Shown here in pieces: positions 23,810-34,100 of a stretch of 64,000 bases of DNA. Location of the stretch: positions 496,001 through 560,000 of the forward strand of contig KV918769.1 of NCBI GenBank assembly GCA_002049455.2. Reading direction: 5' to 3'. Position 1 is the stretch's first letter. Every line of letters starts with the position of its first letter. Both the position numbers and the translations under genes were made by a program. The notes under the pieces are model-generated. The model searched no databases. It had not been told where the DNA came from and saw only the letters and a list, made by a program, of their open reading frames with translations. This DNA is from Porphyra umbilicalis. Its lineage: Eukaryota; Rhodophyta; Bangiophyceae; Bangiales; Bangiaceae.

Positions 23810-26248
23810 GGGCGATGCCGCGGGCCTGAAGCACCTCCGCCGCGCGCACGTTATTTTCGATGTCCCCGACAAGGAGGTGGCTGAGCTTGAGTTGGCGGGG
23901 TGCCGGTGGTGCGAAGCGCCACTCCGCACCACGCGCACGCGAGTTGGCCGGTCGTCTCTGCCGGCGCACGAGCTGGCGTGCCTCGAAAACCCGCGGCGTC
24001 GCCTGCGCCCTGCCCTCCCGCCCGCCGCCGCGGACGCAGGCTCAGGCGCAGCATCATCCGGCGTGCCGGGGCGGGAACGGGCGTCCTCGCCGGCCGCGGT
24101 GCCAGATTTAGTCTCCTCGAACCGTGCAGCGTGGGAGCGTGCGCGCCGCACTTTTTTGGCCGCAGTCCCGGCGACCGCCGCCGGTCGGGCTCCCTTTGTT
24201 GCCTCCCCCGCCCGCACCCTTTCCTCGCCCCCCCCGCGCTGCGCCGCGCGTGGCGGCTGCTCGGCGCCGACGCCCTCGCGTGGGCCCGTCGGGTACCGGA
24301 GCAGCCCCTTGCCTGGCTGTGGGTGCTGTTTGTGCCTACCCTGCTTCTTCACCACCCTGCACCGGGCGCTGCAGCATCGGCCGGCCGCTGACGCACTCGG
24401 CGCGGGCCGCCGCACTGCTCTCCGGGAACTTTGCGGCCGCCCTCGCGGACCGCGACGCGGGTGTGTGGCGGTCGGCCCCGCGCCAGGCCGAGCGACGGAA
24501 GCGCCCGACGAAACAGAGCGGCGGCCCCACCGGGACCGAAGGACGGGTGACGGCCGGGCAACGGCGCGCGCTTCGCCTCAACCGTGCCGGGCGGCTGAGT
24601 GCGGCCGCGCGTGCGCTGACGGCAGCCCCTGTGGCCCCTCGCACTCCGGCGGTTTGGGCAGAAGCCCGTGGTCTCTTTCCCCCCGCACGGCCCGGCCTCG
24701 CCACCTTGGCGACCGTCGAGGCTGAATTTCCGGCCGCGCTGGCAGCGGCGGCTGCGTTTGCGCAGACAACCGGTGTTCCCACCGCGCTCCCCCGGGCGGC
24801 TGCCGAGGAGGCCATCCGGCGAGCGCCGCGGGGCTCTGCCCCCGGTCCCTCTGGGCTCCGCATGGAGCACCTGCGGGCCCTGAGGGACGAGGGGCAGGTC
24901 GCCTTAGCGGGCGTATTCACCTGCTTGCGGGCGAGGCGGCGGTGCGGCTGGTGCCGGCGGTCGCCGCACACGCGCTGGCGGGGGCTGACCTGCTTTTGCT
25001 GTGCAAGCCGGGGGGGGACGACGTGGACGGGCTCCCTCGGCTGCGGCCGATCGGCATGCCCGAGGTCCTGAGGAAACTCGCGGCGTCTACCCTGGCCGGC
25101 ACGGTCCAAGTTGCCGCGGCGCGGCTGCTAGCCCCCCTCCAGATGGGCGTCGGCGTACCCAATCCCTGTGAGAGGGTCGTCCACGAGGTCGGCGCGGAGC
25201 TCGTGCACCGCCCGTCGGCGGTCTTGCTGCAACTAGACTTTAGAAACGCTTTCAACCTGGTGTTCATGCCGGTCGCGGTCGCGTACCTGTTGTGCGCGTT
25301 TCCCCTGTTGCGCACGCACCTGGAGTCGGTCTACCTGGGCGGCTCCGCGCCGCGAGTGTACGGCTGGGTGACGGCGTTGACGCGGCGGACGCGACGGCGG
25401 GCACGCCGGCGCGGCTGTGGCTGGAGTTCCAGCGGGGCCTTCAGCAGGGCGACCCGCTGGGCCCACTGCTGCATTCCGCGGCGGTGCATCTCGCCGTCCT
25501 CCGCCTCGCCGCTGCGCACCCCTCGGCGGTCGTCCGGGCGGTGCACGACGACGTCGTCGTCGTTGGCTCGCTCAACGACATGCCGGCGGTGCTAACGACC
25601 GCGGCGGCGGCGGGCGCGGCGGTCGACGCCGGACTGGCGCCCGCAAAGTGCGCCGGCTGGTCACCCGCCGGCGCACCCGCCCCCGCCGGGTGGCCGGCCC
25701 AATGGCACGCCGACGGCGCTCGGCAATTTTCAATCCCGCTTGGCACCGACGCTTTCGTCGCTTCGGCGGTGGACACGCTGGCGGCGGACAACCGCCGTAT
25801 GACGGAGGCGATCGTCGCGCTTCCCCGCGGGGAACTGCAATCATAGCTTTTGCTCCTCCGCCTGTGCGCGGGCCCGCAGCCGAACTACTGGCTGCGGGCT
25901 CTCCCGCTGGTCTGGAGTGCTTGGCTGGCGGCGTCCGTCGACCGTGCTGCCCAGGGCGCCGTGCGGCGTCTCCTCACAGACGCACGCGACGCCCCGGCGG
26001 TCGTGGACGCCCTCCTCGCACGCGCGGCGCTGCCGCTCTCGCACGGCGGCCTGGGCATCGGGGGGCGGACTGCCATCGTCCCCGCCGCTGCATTGGCCTC
26101 CCGCGTCGACGACTTGTGCGCGGGGCGGCAGTACTCGCCCGGGCTGGCGGCGGTAGCGGACTTCCTCGTCGCTGCTGATGGGGTCGCTCCCCCGGCGGCA
26201 CCCCCGCGCCGCCTGCCTCTGCCAGCGCGCGCGTCACCAGCGGCCTGA
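23804..26248 (+). pseudogene. ORF2 of the non-LTR element: zinc fingers and reverse transcriptase
   Basis: Immediately after the target duplication come the two histidines of the split C2H2 finger, then a CX2C...HX3C finger (about 23,900-23,980). After a variable basic stretch the RT follows, with an APGPSGLRMEHL block near 24,840, RPIGMPEVLRKL near 25,050, LDFRNAF at 25233-25253 (first catalytic Asp), QQGDPLGP at 25442-25465 and the HDD catalytic box at 25541-25552. A thumb-like segment around 25,850-26,100 has an NYWLR block and a GGLGIG block. I recall this layout from RT genes scattered in algal and protist genomes. Frames change near 24.3, 24.92 and 25.37 kb, and a TAG stops the frame at 25844-25846, so no intact protein is encoded as written. 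Confidence 0.75.
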
Positions 26249-29200
26249 TGCCGTCCGCCCCCGCCGATGGTGCACCCGCCAGCTTGCCAGGTGCGGCTGC
26301 CACTGCGCCGGCGCTGGGGGCGTCTCCGGGCTCGGCTCCCGGCGGCGCGGCGTTGCCCGTCGTCGCCGGCGGGCACCCCGCCGCCGTGGCGACCCCGCTG
26401 GCCGCGGGCGGCGTCGGTGGTTCGATGGTCGTCTTCCCGCCGGTCGCCGCCCAATCGCGGACGGCCGACGTCCGCGATGGCGGCCGACGTCCGAAACACT
26501 TTTTCCTCGCCCGCACCCGCCACCGTTCCACCTCCCCCTCCCCCCCTCGCTACCACCTCGCCGCGTCCGTCGCCCGGTCGCGGATCCTCCGCCGCCGCCG
26601 CTGCGGCCCAACCCCGGGCGCCGGGCGCCGCTGTTGCGCCCTTTCCCCCCCCTCCCCCCCCCTGGAGGACTCGCCAACAGCCGCTTTTTCTCGTCGCGGC
26701 GGCGGTGACGCTGCACGTGCTGCATTGCGGGACCGCCCCGCTGCTCCCGTCTTCCCACCTCCTCGCCCGCCGCGAGGGGCCGAGCCCGCCGTGCCCGCGC
26801 CGACATTGCGGGCCGACGGCGCGCCGGAGGCCGCCAACACCGCGTCGTTGCTGTTGGGCACCGCCGCGGCGGCGCCCGACGCCGGTACGACTCGGCTGCG
26901 GCAACGCGAGCCGCCCGGGGGCCGGGATTCCCCGCCCGCCTGCCCTCCAGCTGCGGCGGCGCTCGCTACTCTCCTCCCTGCGGAGCCACCGGCGGCTGCC
27001 GCCGCCGCCGCCGCTGCAGCTGCGGACGCTGGCGGGCCGCGGACGGACAGCTCCGCCGCCGACGCAGCCGCCATCGTCGACGTGTACCGCGAGCAAGGCG
27101 ATCAAGCCGCCTCCCCCGACCGAGGACATTCCGCGGAGGGCGGACCACTGCGCCCGCCCTGGTTCCTTTGCGCTGGGGGGGCGGCGGACGCTCTTCCGGC
27201 GGTGCCCGCTGCTGCTTTCGTCGCGCTGCAGGCGCCCCGTTGGGCCTCCGCAGCAGCGTTGGACGTGTCGGCCACGCTCGTGGTGGCGGCGGACGTGGTG
27301 GCAGCGCCGAGGGCGGCCGCGCTGCCGGCCGTGGCGGTACGGACGGCGGGTGCTCGGACGTTGGCGGCCCGCAACGACGCGCGCACCCAGCTGGCAGCTG
27401 CGGTAGAGGAGGCGGCACACGCGGCGGTGCCGACAGAGGCGCCGGCGGCCGAGGCGGCGCCGCCGTTGGTGGGCGCCGCGGCTGCGGCGGCGGGCCCGGG
27501 ACTGGCGGATCGGCGCCACGATGCGCGTCCCCTGCGGCCGACGCCGCCGACCGCCGCGACGCTGTCTGCGTCAGCGGTGGCCGCAGCGGCACGCGCCGGC
27601 GTTGGTGACGTTTCGGCCCCGCCTGGCGTCTCGGCCGCGACCAACGCGCCGACGGCCTCTGTCCTATCCCCCGCGCAAGCTGGGGGCGGCGTAGCGGCGG
27701 CTGCCTGGCCGACGGCGCCTTCGTCGGCGCCAGTTCCCGTCGCTTCCGAGAGGGCAGCGCCTCATGCCACCCCGGGAATGGCCGCCATGGCCGGGCATGC
27801 CGGTGCCGGCGCGCCCCTTGCTCGGGGCGCGGGCTCGCCCCCATCCCCCGCTGTATCAGCCGACGTCGGCGGTGCAGGCGCGCGGTCGTCGGTGGCGGCG
27901 CCCGCGGCGGCGGCCGCCGAGGTGGCGGCGAACGCAGTGGCAGCGGCGACGGCGGCCGCGCTGCAAGCATTGACGATAAGGACAGCGGGTGCTCGGCGGT
28001 CGGCGGCCCGCCACGACGAGCGCACCCTGGTGGCCGCTGCGGCGCAGACGGCGGCACACGTGGCGACGCCGACTGCGGCGCCGGCGGCCGAGGCGGTGCC
28101 GCCGTCGGTGGGAGTCGCGGCATCGGCGGCGGCCCTGGGACTGGCACGTCGGCGCGACGATGCGCGTCCCCTGCGGGCGACGGCACCGACCGCCGCGCCG
28201 CTGTCTGTGTCAGCGGCAGCTGCAGCGCCGCCCGCCGCCGTTGGCGGCCACGACCCTGTCGTTCTTTCGGCGGGCGCGCCGGTGGCGGAGGCTGTCGGGG
28301 GCGTGCCGCGGAGGCTGTCGGTGCCGGCCTCCGTCGGCATCGCGCACGCGCCGCGCGAAGGCGGTTCCGCCCCCACCCTCCGCATTTTTCCCTCCGCCCC
28401 CGCCACCCCCCCGTCTATGTTGGTCGGGGCGGACTGGCCAGGTGGCGGGTGTGGCCAAAGGGTGGTGGGGGGTGCCCCGGCGGCACCGTGTTTTGTGCTC
28501 GGGGCGCCTGTGGTGGCGGCTGAGGCGCGCGCCGGCGGCGGCGGTGGCGCGGCGGTGGCAGTGCCAACGGGCGCTGCCGCGTATTCGCTGTCTGCTCCCG
28601 CATCGGTGGCGGGGCAGCCCGCGCTGTCGCCGGCGGCGGCGTCACGTCCGCAGGCAGACACCGCGCACCGCGTCCCCTCCCCCCCCCTCCCGGCCCCCAC
28701 CCGCGCTACGCCCGAACACGAGCGCCGCCGTGGCGCTGGACGGGCGGCGGCAGGCGCGCATGCTGTGGCCGGGACGGCGGCGGCGGCGGGCACAGCCGGG
28801 GTGGCGCACCTCGCCGGATGGGCCAGCTGCGCTGGTCAGCTATCTGGCGTCGGCGCCGGCGCGCCACCGGCGATGGCGGGGACGCCCCCAGCGCCGTCCG
28901 GCGTCGCGGGCGCGGCCGGCCAATCAGCGGCCGCCGCGCCCGCGGAAGCGGCTGCGCCCGCCGTTGGCTGGCCGGCGCCAACGCTGGCGCCGCCGCCACC
29001 GTCGCGCCCCGAGCACCCGGCGGCGCCGACGACGCAGCGAACTGCGCTTTCTCGGCGGCGGCGCCCGCGGTGGCGGCGTTCGCGCTCTGTGCCGCCGGTG
29101 GCTTTGGCGACGCGGCGTGCGCCGCCCGTGGGGCGGCGGTTTCGGGGCGGTCGCTGCTGGCAGCGCGCGTGGGGGCGCCCACCTGCGAGGCTGCGGCGGC

Positions 29201-29273
29201 GCCCTCGGCGGCGTCGGTGGCCGTGCCGCCGCCCGGCGCGGCGACGGGGCTGGCCGCCGGCGCTAAGGCGCTC

Positions 29274-29304
<31 letters not shown>

Positions 29305-29437
29305 ACCCCCCCCACTCAGTGATCCCGCGCGGCCGACGCCCCGCCCTCGGCCGGGCGGCGCGTCGTGCGCAGGCCGCGGCAGGCACGCCGGCGGCTGCGG
29401 CGGAGGGGTCCGACCCAACGACGTCGCCGCGTGCCCC
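26249..29437 (+). other. Very long Ala/Pro-rich low-complexity segment between RT and endonuclease
   Basis: For about 3.2 kb the plus strand is open in a frame starting at 26248 (about 1,020 codons to 29322), and other frames are also largely open because of extreme GC content. The predicted product is dominated by Ala, Pro, Gly and Arg with no domain I recognise. A module of about 300 bp at roughly 27,290-27,578 is repeated, diverged, at roughly 27,919-28,216. Related endonuclease-bearing elements normally have a short linker at this place. It may be a disordered linker, an insertion, or noncoding sequence. Confidence 0.5.
29275..29313. repeat. Poly-C tract (30 C, A, 8 C)
   Basis: An uninterrupted run of 30 C is followed by A and eight more C. 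The minus strand is G-run DNA able to form quadruplexes. The length is unlikely to be reliable in a consensus, which bears on the frame change between 29,322 and 29,438. Confidence 0.9.
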
Positions 29438-31114
29438 ATGCCGCGGCAGGGCAGCGGGTGCCGAGGGGTTGGGACGCAACCCCCCCCCCCCGCCCCCCCC
29501 CCCCCCCCCCCCCCCCCACTCTCCGACGCCGGCCGGGCTCCGCCGCAACGCCGCCCGGTGCGGGTCGCGGCAGCGGCGGCAGGCGCGGCGCCGGGTGCGG
29601 CACGGGCGGCGCCGGGTGCGGCGGCCGACCAGACGGCGCCGGCGGCGGCAGCGCTCCTCGCGCAGGACGCCGCGTCGCCGGCGTCGTCGACCGCGGCGCC
29701 CGCCCCTCCCCACCCCCGTCGTCGGTCAACGCGGCACCGCCGACCCTCGCCCGCCTCCGCCGCCGCCAGAACCGTCTGGCTCGGCCCGGACGGCCGCGAG
29801 CCCGCGCCGCCGCCGGAGGCCTGGGCGGAGTGGGACGATCCAGGCCCGCCGCCCACCCGTCCCACCGCCACGCCGTTGCCGTCGCCGCCGCCCGCGGCCG
29901 CCGCCGCCATGCGCTCCGACCTGCTCGCCCTTGTCGCCACCGTCACGGCGCACAACGTCGCGCCACCGTCCGCTGCGCTCTGGGCGCCGCCGAGCCGCGG
30001 TCGCGCCCGCCCCGCTCTTACCGCCGACGCCCTCGCTGCCCCCGCCGCCACGCCAGCCCCTCCTCCCCACGAAGAACAGGCCGATGGCCACGCCGGGGGG
30101 GCGATGCCTGCGTCGCTGAGGTGGCGGCGCCTGCTGTCGGCCCCGGAGGGGGCAACCCAGCGGGAGCTCTCCGCCCCCGCCCACGCGGCGCGCCGCGCGT
30201 GCCTCTACGCCGGCCTCTCGGGCTGGGAGCGCACGGGCCTGGCCGCCGTGCAGGGCGGCAGTGCCGGGCTCTGGCTCTCCGCTGTCCCGTCGGACCGCGG
30301 CGGACGGAGGACCATCCCTGGCTCCGCCATGCGGGTCGCGGCGCGGCTGTGGCTGGGTTCCCCGCCCCGCCCGGACCCGCCGCGCTCGCGCTGCTCGTGC
30401 CGCGCGACGGTGGACTCCGTGGGGCGCCACTTCCTGGCCACCTGCTCGGCGCAGGTCGCCCGCCGCACCGCCGTCCACCACCACATCGTGGGGCTGGTCG
30501 CGGCGGCGCTGCGCCGCGCCCCCAAGTGGGGGGAGGTCGTGGTAGAGCGCCACCTGGACGGGTCCGACGGCGCGCGCCGGCCCGACCTGCGCGCCACCGA
30601 GGCGGCCACGGCCGCCGTCACTTGAAGTGACGTGTCGGTGGCGTGGCCGTGGCCCGACCAGGTCGCGCCGCAGGTACGTGCCGCGCCGCTGCGCGCCGTT
30701 GCGGCGGCCGCGCGCGAGGCCCACAAGCGGGCCACGTACGTGCCGGCCCTGCCGACGTCCGCCACGCCCCACGCGTTTACACCCCTCGTTTGGGAGGCGC
30801 TGGGGCGGATCGGGCCGGCGACCACCGCTTGGCTGCGGGCCGCGCTGGCTGGGCCCCAGCTGGCGGCGGTTCGCGCGGGTCTACTGTTGGACGTCTCTGT
30901 GGCGCTCTGGCGCTCGCTGACGTGGGCAGTGGCGGGCGGTTACGCCGCCTGCTTCACCCCAAATGACGGGGTGGACACGCCGGCTGACGATGCCTTGGCG
31001 ACAGCTCACGCCCTCGCCTGGACGGGAGGTGACTTCCGAACTCCGCATTTTTTGAGGGGGACTACTGCTCGGCACGCTGACAGTGGTCCAATTGATTGTC
31101 AAATTGCAGAGTAG
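29438..31114 (+). pseudogene. ORF2 C-terminal part: restriction-like endonuclease region
   Basis: After a Pro/Ala-rich start, coding-like sequence from about 29,800 leads to a zinc knuckle with Cys codons at 30392-30394 and 30398-30400, His at 30428-30430 and Cys at 30443-30445 (CX1CX8HX4C). The PD of a PD-(D/E)XK-type nuclease follows (Pro 30581, Asp 30584) and then a further Asp at 30629. This order matches the CCHC plus endonuclease end of R2-like elements, which nick the target to prime reverse transcription. An in-frame TGA at 30623-30625 lies between the PD and the later Asp; the same frame continues to TAG at 31112-31114. The stop disables the domain unless read through. The 3' untranslated part is only about 20 bases. 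Confidence 0.65.
29480..29517. repeat. Second poly-C tract (12 C, G, 25 C)
   Basis: Two C-runs are separated by one G, within the Pro-rich coding region. The same caveats on length and frame apply as for the tract 200 bases upstream. Confidence 0.9.
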
Positions 31115-31130
31115 CGGTGGTTAGCACCGC
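31114..31130 (+). other. Small 3'-terminal hairpin of the non-LTR element
   Basis: GCGGTG (31114-31119) pairs with CACCGC (31125-31130) around a five-base loop, ending a few bases before the satellite resumes at 31137. A 3' stem-loop is the usual RT recognition signal in stringent LINEs. The stem is short, so this is tentative. Confidence 0.35.
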
Positions 31131-31136
31131 ACTAGT

Positions 31137-34100
31137 GTAGTGCGTGCGTCCACGACGCGACCAGCGGGTGTGGTGGGTGCAAACCAATGTCGGGCGCCCT
31201 CCCAACATTTCTGCAACCCAACCAGGCCGCGTGCACCGCCCATTCGTGCGCGTACTTGGGTGGCCATAGCAGGGTGTGGCCAAAGAAGTCCACACACCGG
31301 GTAGTGTGTGCGTCCACGACGCAACCTGCGGGTGTGGTGGGTGAAACCCAAAACAGGGGGTCCCTGAACCATTCTTGCATCCCAACGAGGCCGCGTGCAC
31401 TGGCCATTCGCACCCGTTCTTGGGTGGCCGTAGCAGTGTGTGGCCATAGAAGTCCACACACCGGGCAGTGCGTGCGTCCACGACGCGACCAGCGGGTGTG
31501 GTGGGTGCAAACCAATGTCGAACGTCCCCTTAACGTTTCTGCATGCCAATCAGGACGCGTGCACTGGCCATTCGTGCGCGTACTTGGGTGGCCGTAGAAG
31601 TATGCGGCCAAAGAAGTCCACAGACCGGGTAGTGCGTGCGTCCACGACGCGACCAGCGGGTGTGGTGGGTGAAAACCAAAGCTGGGGGTCCCTCAACCAT
31701 TCTTGCAACCCAACCAGGGCGCGTGCACTGGCCATTCGTGCGCGTACTTGGGTGGCCATAGCAGTGTGTGGCCATCGAAGTGAACACACCGGGTAGTGCG
31801 TGCGTACACGACGCGACCAGCGGGTGTGGTGGGTGCAAACCAATGTCGGGGGTCCCCCCAACGCTTCTGCATCTCAACCGGGACGCGAGCACTGGCCATT
31901 CGTGCGCGTACTTGGGTGGCCATAGCAGTGTGTGGCCATAGAAGTCCACACACCAGGTAGTGCGTGCGTCCACGACGCGACCAGCGGCAGCTGCGGGTGA
32001 AAACAAGTGCTGGGGGCCCCTTAACATTTCTTGCAACCCAACCAGGCCGCGTGCACTGGCCATCCGTGCCTGTTCTTTGGGGGCCATTGAAGTATGTGGC
32101 CAGCGAATTCCACACACCGGGAAGTGCGTGCGTCCACGACGCGGTGCAGCGGGTGTGGTGGGTGCAAACCAATGTCGGGGGTCCCCCCAACGTTTCTGCA
32201 TCCCAATCGGGCTGCGTGCACTGGCCATTCGTGCGCGTTCTTGGGTGGCCATAGCAGTATGTGGCCATAGAAGACCACACACCGGGTAGTGCGTGCGTCC
32301 ACGACGCGACCAGCGGGTGTGGTGGGTGCAAACCAATGTCGGGGGTCCTCCCAACGTTTCTGCTTCCCAATCGGGACGCGTGCACTGGCCATTCGTGCGC
32401 GTACTTGGGTGGCAATCGCAGTGTGTGGCCATACAAGTCCACACACCGGGTAGTGCGTGCGTCCACGACGCGACCAGCGGGTGTGGTGGGTGCAAGCCAA
32501 TGTCGGTGATCCCTTCAACATTTCTGCATCCCAACCGGGCCGCGTGCACTGGCTATTCGTGCGCGTACTCGGGTGGCCATAGAAGTATGTGGCCATAGAA
32601 GTCCACACACCGGGTAGTGCGTGCGTCCACGACGCGACCAGCGGGTGTGGTGGGTGCAAACCAATGTCGAGGGTCCTCACAACATTTCTGCATCCCAACC
32701 GGGCCGCGTGCACTGGCCATTCGTGCGCGTACTTGGGTGGTGATAGAAGTATGTGTCCATTGAAGTCCACACACCGGGTAGTGCGTGCGTCCACGACGCG
32801 ACCAGCGGGTGTGGTGGGTGCAAACCAAGATCGGGGGTCCTCCCAACACTTCTGCATCCCAACCGGGTCGCGTGCACTGGCCATTCGTGCGCGTACTTGG
32901 GAGGCCATAGAAGTATGTGGCCATAGAAGTCCACACACCGGGTAGTGCGTGCGTCCACGACGCGACCAGCGGGTGTGGTGGGTGCAAACCAATGACGGAC
33001 GTCCCCTTAAGGTTTCTGCATCCCAATCAGGACGCGTGAACTGCCATTTGTGCGCGTACTTGGGTGGCCATAGAAGTATGCGGCCATAGAAGTCCACACA
33101 CCGGGTAGTGCGTGCGTCCACGACGCGACCAGCGGGTGTGGTGGGTGAAAACCAAAGCTGGGGGTCCCTCAACCATTCTTGCAACCCAACCAGGGCGCGT
33201 GCACTGGCCATTCGTGCGCGTACTTGGGTGGCCATAGCAGTGTGTGGCCATCGAAGTGAACACACCGGGTAGTGCGTGCGTACACGACGCGACCAGCGGG
33301 TGTGGTGGGTGCAAACCAATGTCGGGGGTTCCCCCAACGCTTCTGCATCTGAACCGGGACGCGAGCACTGGCCATTCGTGCGCGTACTTGGGTGGCCATA
33401 GCAGTGTGTGGCCATAGAAGTCCACACACCAGGTAGTGCGTGCGTCCACGACGCGACCAGCGGCAGCTGCGGGTGAAAACAAGTGCTGGGGGCCCCTTAA
33501 CATTTCTTGCTACCCAACCAGGCCGCGTGCACTGGCCATCCGTGCCTGTTCTTTGGGGGCCATTGAAGTATGTGGCCAGCGAATTCCACACACCGGGAAG
33601 TGCGTGCGTCCACGACGCGGTGCAGCGGGTGTGGTGGGTGCAAACCAATGTCGGGGGTCCCCCCAACGTTTCTGCATCCCAATCGGGCTGCGTGCACTGG
33701 CCATTCGTGCGCGTTCTTGGGTGGCCATAGCAGTATGTGGCCATAGAAGACCACACACCGGGTAGTGCGTGCGTCCACGACGCGACCAGCGGGTGTGGTG
33801 GGTGCAAACCAATGTCGGGGGTCCTCCCAACGTTTCTGCTTCCCAATCGGGACGCGTGCACTGGCCATTCGTGCGCGTACTTGGGTTGCAATCGCAGTGT
33901 GTGGCCATACAAGTCCACACACCGGGTAGTGCGTGCGTCCACGACGCGACCAGCGGGTGTGGTGGGTGCAAACCAATGTCGGTGATCCCTTCAACATTTC
34001 TGCATCCCAACCGGGCCGCGTGCACTGGCTATTCGTGCGCGTACTCGGGTGGCCATAGAAGTATGTGGCCATAGAAGTCCACACACCGGGTAGTGCGTGC

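Larger units (their letters stand above)
15130..31136 (+). mobile_element. Non-LTR retrotransposon with RT and restriction-like endonuclease domains, interrupted by a copia element
   Basis: This non-satellite block lies between two parts of the same 164-bp array. Excluding the nested copia element it is about 10 kb. In order it encodes an ORF1-like product, a C2H2 zinc finger, a C2HC zinc finger, a non-LTR-type reverse transcriptase, a long Ala/Pro-rich segment and a C-terminal CCHC plus PD...D region typical of restriction-like endonucleases (R2/R4/CRE-like families). The coding sequence has at least three frame changes and two in-frame stops, so this copy is dead or its consensus is poor. 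The satellite stops about 91 bases into a unit on the left and resumes at the start of a unit on the right. The insertion is therefore not a simple target duplication; about 73 bp of unit phase is missing. Family assignment is by motif order only. Confidence 0.75.

Noticed and set aside
31114-31130. GGTTAG near the non-LTR 3' end as a telomere-like seed
   Set aside because: It is a single copy inside a hairpin loop with no tandem telomeric repeat nearby.
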